From Rhodospirillales bacterium (GTDB taxonomy: Bacteria > Pseudomonadota > Alphaproteobacteria > Rhodospirillales > 2-02-FULL-58-16): a DNA stretch of 6,214 nucleotides. Location of the stretch: the NCBI GenBank assembly GCA_021775195.1, contig JAJFIG010000171.1:1-6214 (forward strand), read 5' to 3'. Shown here one piece after another: positions 1-5,118 of the stretch; positions within the stretch are counted from its first letter, which is position 1; each line of letters opens with the position of its first letter. A program made the translations under genes and the position numbers. Below the pieces are notes generated by a model that was not told the DNA's origin, did not search any database, and saw nothing but the letters and a program-made list of their open reading frames with translations.

Positions 1-82
1 CCTCCGCCCAAGCGCCTTAACATAGCCACATGAGTCTTTTAAACTCCCGTTTATGACACCATCTCGCCCTTGGACTGATTTC

Positions 83-601
83 ATGAAATTTCTCATACCC
101 GTCTTGATGATCGCCCTTGCAGCATCGGCACGGTCCGCCGGCGCCGAATCGGCCGCATTTACCATCAAGACCTTCCCGATCATCGTCGTCGCGGTCCGCG
201 CCGACGGCACCCGGGTCAACGCCATGGTCAATACGTATCTGGACGTCGATGACGAGGATCATGCCGGCGTGGTCTGCGCCTGGTTTCCACGTGTTCGCGA
301 TGCCGTAACCAGGGTATTCAACCGCCATCGCGTCCGCGCGGTTGAGACCAAAATCGAATTCGCCGGCGCCGACGATAAAGTCAGGGTCGCCGTCAACAAG
401 GCCCTGGAAGCCGACCTGGTCACCAACGTCAGGCTTTTCCACGGCCAGCGAACCGCAGACCAGGAGAAGGGCGACGGCAAAATCGTTGCCTGTTCCCGCG
501 GCAAAGCCCACGTCAGTAAGGCCCAGAAAGGCAAGCGAAAGGTTGGGGACGTCTTCGACGACAAGACCCGCCGCAAGGTAAAAAAGCGGACCGGCAAATA
601 G
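83..601 (+). CDS. Exported protein with faint FliL-like core and basic tail
   Basis: Predicted 172-aa exported protein; function not established. Residues 1-21 form a typical Sec signal peptide: Lys2, a hydrophobic run (FLIPVLMIALAA) and a likely cleavage after SAGA, before ESAAF. I chose the ATG at 83 because the signal peptide begins there; an in-frame ATG at 53 would add ten residues ahead of it. Neither start has a good Shine-Dalgarno (only GGA at 72-74). The core, about residues 26-121, reads as strand (FTIKTFPIIVVAV), strand (NAMVNTYLDVDD), helix (FPRVRDAVTRVF), and a last helix and strand (KALEADLVTNVRLFHG). That order recalls the periplasmic part of the flagellar protein FliL, but the likeness is faint and from memory. 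FliL normally has a membrane anchor rather than a cleaved signal. The last 34 residues (139-172) contain 15 Lys/Arg, suggesting contact with an anionic surface. It is probably monocistronic, since a long non-coding gap follows. Confidence 0.72.
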   Translation: MKFLIPVLMIALAASARSAGAESAAFTIKTFPIIVVAVRADGTRVNAMVNTYLDVDDEDHAGVVCAWFPRVRDAVTRVFNRHRVRAVETKIEFAGADDKVRVAVNKALEADLVTNVRLFHGQRTADQEKGDGKIVACSRGKAHVSKAQKGKRKVGDVFDDKTRRKVKKRTGK

Positions 602-959
602 CAACCGAATCATTTTCAGTCATTTGCCGCCCGGAACGGCAGTTTCGTCGTCCCTTGGCCCCTTGGCGGCCCTCCCAAGGAGGTTTGCCGATCGCCCGCC
701 GCCACCCGGCAAAAACTCCTTGAAAAACAACCAGAACCGGCGGATATCCCCCGCCCCGGGCGGAACCGGCCTACCGTGCGGTAAGCACCCGAAACCCTTT
801 ATTAATATTTGCGCGTTAAATCCTGGTTACTCTCCGTTTTGGGGCATTGGATACGGATTTGCATTTTCAGTACATGAGCATTTCATTAAAACTCGCGGTT
901 GTATTTATAGTTTCTCAATTTTAACGAGAAAAAACGCCACCGTTCCCGACCGCCTTCCC
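602..959. other. Long non-coding gap with small inverted repeats
   Basis: I see no convincing gene in this gap. The frame of the next gene happens to stay open back to about 624, but its translation is Pro/Gly/Asn-rich and unlike a protein. Small inverted repeats are visible: TGCCG/CGGCA (625-629/637-641), CCTTGG/CCAAGG (661-666/675-680), CCTCC/GGAGG (671-675/679-683), CCGCC/GGCGG (751-755/759-763) and TACCG/CGGTA with a 2-nt centre (772-783). The first two lie just after the upstream gene and may help end its transcript, but neither has a proper T-run. GAACCGGC occurs twice (734-741, 763-770). A perfect Shine-Dalgarno, AAGGAGGT (677-684), has no usable start codon after it. The left half is GC-rich and the right half is markedly AT-rich. 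Confidence 0.6.
797..935 (+). promoter_or_regulatory. AT-rich segment, probable promoter region of DUF2336 operon
   Basis: Base composition switches sharply to A/T-rich here, with runs such as TTTATTAATATTT, CATTTCATTAAAA and CTCAATTTTAA, inside an otherwise GC-rich window. It sits directly upstream of the DUF2336 gene, where a promoter is expected. Several loose sigma-70-like hexamers exist (for example TTGGAT at 847, TTGCAT at 859, TTGTAT at 899), but none pairs with a good -10 box at 16-18 nt, so I do not name a single promoter. Regulation by a protein binding the AT-rich DNA is possible. The segment as a control region is inference from composition and position. Confidence 0.35.
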
Positions 960-2117
960 ATGACGAAGGCCGATGCGGGCGCGGCACCTAGGATTCAAGG
1001 GGCCATGGGAGCCATCGACAGCGAATACCTCTTCGAATTGGCGCGTCATAAGTCGTCTGCTGAACGGACCCGCCTGGCGGAAACCGTTTCCGATCTCTTC
1101 GAGGAACGAAACGAGGCCCTGAGCGACCGCGAGCGGTCGTTAATGTTTGATATCCTTCATACGGTCATCCACGATGTCGAAGCCTCGGTCCGCAAGAACC
1201 TCGGTGAACGTCTGTCAGCCGTCGCCGATGTTCCCCGCGACTTGGTCCGGGTTCTTGCCAACAGTGAATTCGAAGTCGCCAACCCGGTGTTGATGCGAAG
1301 CGAGGTTCTATCCGACGAGGACCTGATCGAGGTCATCCGTTACCGCACTCTCGAGCATAAACTCGCCATCACTCAGCGTAATACCGTCAGCGAAGTCGTT
1401 TCCGACGTCCTCGTGGGGACAGGCAACGAAAGCGTGATTTGCTCACTGCTGTCGAACCCGAACAGCCGCATCTCCAAGGCGACAATGGAATACATTGTCG
1501 AGCAGTCAAAGCGCGTCGATACTTTCCAGGAGCCCATCCTGCGCCGTCAGGATCTCGACCCCGCCCTGGCCAAACGCATGTTCGTCTGGGTATCGGCGGT
1601 ACTGCGCCAGCACATCATCGAGAATTTCGAAATCGATGCCGAGACCATCGATCAGCTTCTCGAGGTTATTGCCTGCGAGGAGTTCAAGGCGGCACCTAAG
1701 AAGGACGCCCGGAAATCCACCGAACTGGCCAAGCGGCTGGAAGAAGAAGGCATGGCAACGCCCGACATGATGCTGGACGCCCTTCGCGAAGGAGAGGTTC
1801 CGCTCTTCACGGCAATGTTCTGCCGCATGTCGGGGCTCCGAGAGCCGATGTTCATGCGCATCCTTTTCGATCCCGGCGGAGAGGGCCTGGCCATCGCCTG
1901 CAAGGCCATCGGCCTGGGCAAGGCCGTCCTGTCATCCATCTACACCATCAGCCGCAAGGCCCGCCCCGAGAGCGTAAAGGGCATCCGCCGCGAGACCCGC
2001 CGGCTGCTCAACTTCTTTGACCACATGAGCGAGGATGCCGCCAAATCCGTCCTCGAGCGGTGGAAAACGGAGAAGGATTACCGTGCCGCCATCCGCGAAC
2101 TCGAAGTAGGCACGTAG
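960..2117 (+). CDS. DUF2336 domain protein
   Basis: A 385-aa soluble, almost wholly helical protein that I recognise as DUF2336, an alphaproteobacterial family without an established biochemical role. Family traits seen: the N-terminal block [14 protein letters not shown] (about residues 19-32) followed by [10 protein letters not shown]; the block [31 protein letters not shown] (55-85); repeated helical pairs resembling HEAT-type repeats (about 90-240); a charged linker (245-262); and the C-terminal block [14 protein letters not shown]...[18 protein letters not shown] (280-319). There is no signal peptide or membrane segment. The start is uncertain. ATG 960 has no Shine-Dalgarno; ATG 1005 (370 aa, starting MGAIDSEYL) fits the family's beginning better but has AAGGGG only 2 nt upstream. 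The longer open frame before 960 looks non-coding. The stop lies 4 nt before the PAS-GGDEF-EAL start, so the two are probably cotranscribed and translationally coupled. A scaffold or partner role in c-di-GMP signalling is inference from that pairing. Confidence 0.88.
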   Translation: MTKADAGAAPRIQGAMGAIDSEYLFELARHKSSAERTRLAETVSDLFEERNEALSDRERSLMFDILHTVIHDVEASVRKNLGERLSAVADVPRDLVRVLANSEFEVANPVLMRSEVLSDEDLIEVIRYRTLEHKLAITQRNTVSEVVSDVLVGTGNESVICSLLSNPNSRISKATMEYIVEQSKRVDTFQEPILRRQDLDPALAKRMFVWVSAVLRQHIIENFEIDAETIDQLLEVIACEEFKAAPKKDARKSTELAKRLEEEGMATPDMMLDALREGEVPLFTAMFCRMSGLREPMFMRILFDPGGEGLAIACKAIGLGKAVLSSIYTISRKARPESVKGIRRETRRLLNFFDHMSEDAAKSVLERWKTEKDYRAAIRELEVGT

Positions 2118-2121
2118 ATCG

Positions 2122-4068
2122 ATGAAGACTTGCCGCGACGACCAAGGGAAAAAACCAGCGCGCGACGAGCCTGGTGAGCAGAACCTTCGCGACTCGAAGG
2201 ACGCCAGTAGTGCCTCGACAGGAAAATCCCCCCCCAGTGGGCTCGAACGCCGACGTCCACGGGCTGAACCACTGCCGGCTGCCGCCGTCGACGCCAAACG
2301 CCGCCTCGATGATATCACCCGCCTGGTATCTGATTGGGTATGGGAAGCCGACGCAGACATTCGCCTGACCTATGCTTCCCACCGGATCGTCGAACTCCTC
2401 GGGCAGCAACCTATCGAGCTCGTCGGACATCGCCTCTCCGATTTTGGAACCTTTGTCACATCCGACGGTCATGCCCTCGACCCCCAATGGCGCTCACCGT
2501 TTCGCGACATTCCGTTTGAAACCAAGGACCGTGACGGCAACATCCGTTACTTCCTGATCAGCGGCCTGCCCATTTACAATCCCGAAAACGACTCCTTCGA
2601 GGGCGTTCGAGGGACCGCCAAGGACATCACCGAGCGCAAGATGGACGAGGCCAAGATCCTCTATCACGCCCATTACGATCCTCTGACCGACCTCCCCAAC
2701 CGGACGCTTTTTTTCGACCGCCTTTCCGCCGCCCTTTCCGCCGCCCGAGGCAAGGACCGGTTAGTCGCGCTTTTGTTCATCGACCTCGATCGCTTCAAGG
2801 TCGTCAACGATTCCTTCGGCCACATCGTCGGCGATCGCCTGCTGAAGATGGCCGCCGAACGCCTCAAGGCCTGCGTTCGTGAAACCGACGTCGTCGCCCG
2901 CTACGGCGGTGACGAATTCGCCGCCCTGACCGAACACACAGTCGCCCGCCTGGGCGGTGACGAGTTCACGATCATTCTCCAGGACATTGCCGAGACTGGC
3001 GATTCAGCGGTCGTTGCGCAGCGGGTGATCGAGGCCCTGTCCGAACCCTTCCAACTCAACCGCTTCGAGGCCTTCATCGGAGCCAGCATTGGCATCACAA
3101 CCTATCCCTCGGACGGCAAAGATGCCATCACCATGCTGCGCAATGCCGACATGGCCATGTACCGGGCCAAGGAATCGGGGCGCAACGCCTATCGGTTCTT
3201 CACACCGGAAATGAATGCCACCGCCGTCGCCCGCATGGACCTGCAGAACGACCTGCACCGGGCCTTGGAGCGGGGCGAGTTCAGTGTCGTCTATCAGCCC
3301 ATTCTCGAACCCGTGACGGCACGGGTGGCAGGGGCCGAGGCCCTGATCCGCTGGAATCACCCAACGCGAGGCGCGGTGGCGCCCGACCAGTTCATCCCGT
3401 TGGCCGAGGAGACCGGCCTGATTGTCCCCATCGGCGAGTGGGTCCTACGCACCGCCTGCGCCGAGGCCAGCGCCTGGCAGAAAATGGGATGGCCGGGCCT
3501 CGGGATTTCGGTAAACCTGTCCCGGCGCCAGTTGCAAAGGAACCTGACCCATGACGACGTCGGCCGGGTGCTGGCCGAGACCGGCTTGCCGGCACACCTG
3601 CTGGCGTTCGAAATCACCGAGAGTTTGATCATGGACGATACTGATCATGCCCTGTCCTGGTTCAAGGCCATCAAGGACATGGGGATCAGCCTGTCCATTG
3701 ACGATTTTGGTACCGGGTACTCCTCGCTCGGATACCTCAAGCGCTTCCCAGTCGACGTTGTCAAGATCGACCGCTCCTTCGTCAGCGACCTGGACGCCTC
3801 GGACGGGGACATCGCCCTGATCGAGGGCATCATCGCCCTCGCCCACAGCCTCGGGCTAAAGGTCGTGGCCGAAGGTGTCGAGACCCGCGCGCAGTTGGAT
3901 TTCCTGCGCTCGCGTAAGTGCGACCTGGCCCAGGGCTACCTTTTCAGCAAACCCCTGGCGACCGATGATTTCCGTGCCCTCATGGCCCGCCATGGGATGG
4001 GGTGGGCCACAGTCGTCCAGGCATTCGGCGACGTGTCGTCACTGTCCGTCGAACTCCAGGGCGATTGA
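2122..4068 (+). CDS. PAS-GGDEF-EAL c-di-GMP synthase/phosphodiesterase
   Basis: A 648-aa cytoplasmic protein with the layout of a bifunctional c-di-GMP enzyme; no membrane segment. Residues 1-55 are a disordered, charged, Pro/Ser-rich leader. A PAS sensor domain follows (about 60-175, closing with [13 protein letters not shown]), its ligand unknown. The GGDEF domain (about 181-350) makes c-di-GMP from two GTP. It keeps metal/substrate residues D221 (FIDLD) and N229 (NDSFGH) and an inhibitory-site RxxD at 253-256. Its catalytic hairpin is present twice, GGDEF at 262-266 and again at 278-282, so synthase activity is uncertain. The EAL domain (about 366-620) hydrolyses c-di-GMP to pGpG and looks intact: E406 (EALIRW), N465 (SVNLS), E497 (EITES), D527/D528 ([10 protein letters not shown]), K548 (VVKIDRSF), E584 (VAEGVET), Q604 ([10 protein letters not shown]). 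A net phosphodiesterase is therefore the safer reading. Its start lies 4 nt after the DUF2336 stop without a clear Shine-Dalgarno, implying coupled translation. Confidence 0.95.
   Translation: MKTCRDDQGKKPARDEPGEQNLRDSKDASSASTGKSPPSGLERRRPRAEPLPAAAVDAKRRLDDITRLVSDWVWEADADIRLTYASHRIVELLGQQPIELVGHRLSDFGTFVTSDGHALDPQWRSPFRDIPFETKDRDGNIRYFLISGLPIYNPENDSFEGVRGTAKDITERKMDEAKILYHAHYDPLTDLPNRTLFFDRLSAALSAARGKDRLVALLFIDLDRFKVVNDSFGHIVGDRLLKMAAERLKACVRETDVVARYGGDEFAALTEHTVARLGGDEFTIILQDIAETGDSAVVAQRVIEALSEPFQLNRFEAFIGASIGITTYPSDGKDAITMLRNADMAMYRAKESGRNAYRFFTPEMNATAVARMDLQNDLHRALERGEFSVVYQPILEPVTARVAGAEALIRWNHPTRGAVAPDQFIPLAEETGLIVPIGEWVLRTACAEASAWQKMGWPGLGISVNLSRRQLQRNLTHDDVGRVLAETGLPAHLLAFEITESLIMDDTDHALSWFKAIKDMGISLSIDDFGTGYSSLGYLKRFPVDVVKIDRSFVSDLDASDGDIALIEGIIALAHSLGLKVVAEGVETRAQLDFLRSRKCDLAQGYLFSKPLATDDFRALMARHGMGWATVVQAFGDVSSLSVELQGD
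2893..2967 (+). repeat. In-frame duplicated GGDEF-hairpin coding segment
   Basis: Two 27-nt segments, 2893-2919 and 2941-2967, match at 23 of 27 positions and lie exactly 48 nt apart, preserving the frame. They encode VARYGGDEF and VARLGGDEF. The 21 nt after each copy differ almost completely (AALTEHT versus TIILQDI), with only about 8 of 21 bases shared. The pattern therefore looks like two different GGDEF hairpins joined together, or an old duplication, rather than a recent slippage. Both follow-on strands would be acceptable as the beta strand after a GGDEF turn. Confidence 0.9.
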
Positions 4069-4090
4069 CGGGTTCCCTCGGGAGCTCGTC
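4067..4090 (+). terminator. Hairpin overlapping the PAS-GGDEF-EAL stop codon
   Basis: A 10-bp stem with a CTCG tetraloop: left arm 4067-4076 (GACGGGTTCC), right arm 4081-4090 (GGAGCTCGTC), with two G-U wobbles and no mismatch. It begins inside the TGA stop codon. No T-run follows, so it is not a classic intrinsic terminator; it may end the operon transcript weakly or protect its 3' end. The stem is seen directly; the function is inference. Confidence 0.35.
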
Positions 4091-4231
4091 CGGGCCGGGC
4101 GTCCGCCGTTGCCGATTGGCGTCGTCCCCCCCATATATGATAACGTTCCATCAGGCCGCTGCAACGGATCCGCCCGACACCGTAACAGAGACCGGTTCCC
4201 GCAGCGTCCCCCACAAATAAGGGGCCGTACC

Positions 4232-4525
4232 ATGCGCCATATTGTCCTGGTTCTGTTCTTGACGGCAGCGACGGCGATGTCAGGTCCGCCGGCCGTCCTC
4301 GCGGCGGAATCCGGTAACCACAGCCAGGAAGCTGAACGGCTGCTCGAGGACGCCACCCGCACCGTTATGCATGCCTTCAAGCAGATGCTGATGGCTATTC
4401 CCCAGTATGCCGCGCCGGAAATCCTGGAGAACGGCGACATCATTATCCGCCGAATTCAACCCAAACCCGACGATAAGGACGCCACGCCACCGCCGACCCA
4501 CCCCCATGGCGGCACCAAAATCTGA
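4232..4525 (+). CDS. Small exported protein of unknown function
   Basis: A 97-aa protein with a clear signal peptide (residues 1-24: MRH, then IVLVLFLTAATAM, likely cleaved after AVLA before AESGNH), giving a mature periplasmic or secreted protein of about 73 residues. The mature part has an amphipathic helix (about 32-56, QEAERLLEDATRTVMHAFKQMLM), then IPQYAAPEILENGDIIIRRIQP (56-77), then a Pro/Asp/His-rich, probably unstructured tail. I believe the PQY...PEI.ENGDIIIRR pattern recurs in small exported proteins of related Alphaproteobacteria, but cannot verify that and know no function. The start is well supported: AAGGGG at 4219-4224 lies 7 nt before the ATG, and the signal peptide begins there. 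It follows the PAS-GGDEF-EAL gene by 163 nt. A loose -10-like TATGAT at 4136-4141 has no well-spaced -35, so its promoter is unclear. Confidence 0.82.
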   Translation: MRHIVLVLFLTAATAMSGPPAVLAAESGNHSQEAERLLEDATRTVMHAFKQMLMAIPQYAAPEILENGDIIIRRIQPKPDDKDATPPPTHPHGGTKI

Positions 4526-4545
4526 CCGTCAATAGGACGAATGGC

Positions 4546-4595
4546 CTATAGCCCTTTCCGGCCAAGTGGAGCCATTTGGCCGGGTAGGGCTCTAG
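4546..4595. repeat. 50-nt near-perfect palindrome (long hairpin)
   Basis: Arms 4546-4568 and 4573-4595 pair over 23 positions around a GAGC loop (4569-4572). There are 19 Watson-Crick pairs, two G-U wobbles (4557/4584, 4566/4575) and two mismatches (4549/4592, 4556/4585). The core is CCGGCCAA pairing with TTGGCCGG. It starts 20 nt after the stop of the small exported protein and ends 14 nt before a candidate -35 box. No T-run follows on either strand, so it is not a textbook terminator. It could be a bidirectional terminator or 3'-end stabiliser, a REP-like palindromic element, or a large operator. Near-symmetry at DNA level fits any of these. Confidence 0.8.
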
Positions 4596-4609
4596 CATCC
4601 GCCAAGCGG

Positions 4610-4638
4610 TTGGATCAAAAGAGATAATTGGATACTAT
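4610..4638 (+). promoter_or_regulatory. Candidate sigma-70-type promoter
   Basis: TTGGAT (4610-4615) and TACTAT (4633-4638) are separated by 17 nt, the ideal spacing. They match the consensus hexamers at 3 of 6 and 4 of 6 positions, and the spacer is AT-rich compared with its surroundings. Transcription would begin near 4645, giving a short leader before the Shine-Dalgarno of the gene at 4672. Confidence 0.35.
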
Positions 4639-4671
4639 GCGGCGGGGGCAGACCTCCGGCGGAGAAAAGCG

Positions 4672-5085
4672 ATGGCCAAGACCTTAGAGGATTTTTTTGG
4701 TGACAACGTCATAGACGGCGGCGACGGCGATCACACCGAGAACGTCCGCGACATTTTCGCACAAATGATCGAGCGCCAGCGCCGCCTAGCCGAAGAAGAA
4801 GTCAACGGCACGCTCTCGGTCCTCGACAGCGGATCCAAGACTTGGTGGGAACGGCACGACGGCGGTTGGAAAGTCACCCCCAAGTGGCAGGGCATGGCCG
4901 TTACCCTGGGCAACGATGGGTCGGTCAAGGCCATCCGATGTGAAAATCCCAAAGATCTGGTCAAGGTGATCGATACCATCAAGGATGCCAACGACACCGG
5001 CCTGTTCGACCAGCGCCTTCAGGAAATCCAGAAGGTCAAGATCATTGAGGCGCAGAAAAAGGACCGGGCCCGCAAGGGGCCCTGA
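4672..5085 (+). CDS. Hypothetical cytoplasmic protein, 137 aa
   Basis: I do not recognise this protein. It has no signal peptide or membrane segment and is probably cytosolic. Residues 1-21 are acidic and Gly/Asp-rich; 22-46 form a charged helix (NVRDIFAQMIERQRRLAEEEVNG); 47-90 look like a small beta sheet with four tryptophans (W58, W59, W66, W72) and an NDGSVKAIRC turn; 93-135 are helical and end in a Lys/Arg-rich stretch (KKDRARKG). The start is supported by GGAG at 4661-4664, 7 nt before the ATG. That GGAG can also pair with CTCC at 4654-4657 in a tiny hairpin, which might dampen translation. The gene appears to stand alone: the 50-nt palindrome and candidate promoter precede it, and it converges with the diguanylate cyclase gene, 33 nt away. 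Codon use resembles its neighbours, so there is no sign of recent transfer. Confidence 0.82.
   Translation: MAKTLEDFFGDNVIDGGDGDHTENVRDIFAQMIERQRRLAEEEVNGTLSVLDSGSKTWWERHDGGWKVTPKWQGMAVTLGNDGSVKAIRCENPKDLVKVIDTIKDANDTGLFDQRLQEIQKVKIIEAQKKDRARKGP
5066..5082. terminator. Weak hairpin at convergent gene ends
   Basis: GGGCCC (5066-5071) and GGGCCC (5077-5082) form a 6-bp all-GC stem with a 5-nt GCAAG loop, ending at the last codon of the 137-aa protein. The nearest T-run (TTTT, 5100-5103) is about 17 nt downstream, too far for a standard intrinsic terminator. Because the site lies between converging genes, a termination role is plausible but unproven. Confidence 0.25.
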
Positions 5086-5118
5086 CCGATCGCAGGCTCT
5101 TTTCATCAATGGCACCGT

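Noticed and set aside
17..613. Long minus-strand open frame (198 codons) opposite the first gene
   Set aside because: It mirrors a plus-strand gene that has a convincing signal peptide and protein-like translation. The minus-strand product has no recognisable features, as is common for antisense frames in GC-rich DNA.
677..684. Perfect Shine-Dalgarno AAGGAGGT
   Set aside because: The only nearby start is a TTG 1 nt downstream, giving a 12-codon frame. There is no plausible gene, so it is probably part of a small inverted repeat.
611..871. Direct repeat CATTTTCAGT at 611-620 and 862-871
   Set aside because: Ten bases without extended flanking similarity or palindromy; it may be chance.
624..959. 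N-terminal extension of the DUF2336 gene back to an ATG-less open frame or a start near 624
   Set aside because: The translation is compositionally odd, the DNA turns AT-rich like a promoter region, and DUF2336 homology begins only around 1014.
602..959. A c-di-GMP (GEMM) riboswitch in the leader of the c-di-GMP operon
   Set aside because: I looked for the conserved GEMM core and tetraloop-receptor elements and did not find a convincing match; only short unrelated hairpins are visible.
3875..4231. Long upstream open frame continuous with the small exported protein
   Set aside because: It overlaps the EAL domain in another frame. The true start at 4232 has a well-spaced Shine-Dalgarno and begins a signal peptide.
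846..4635. ATTGGATAC at 846-854 and 4627-4635, both upstream of genes
   Set aside because: A 9-nt match at different distances from the respective start codons; not enough to propose a shared operator.
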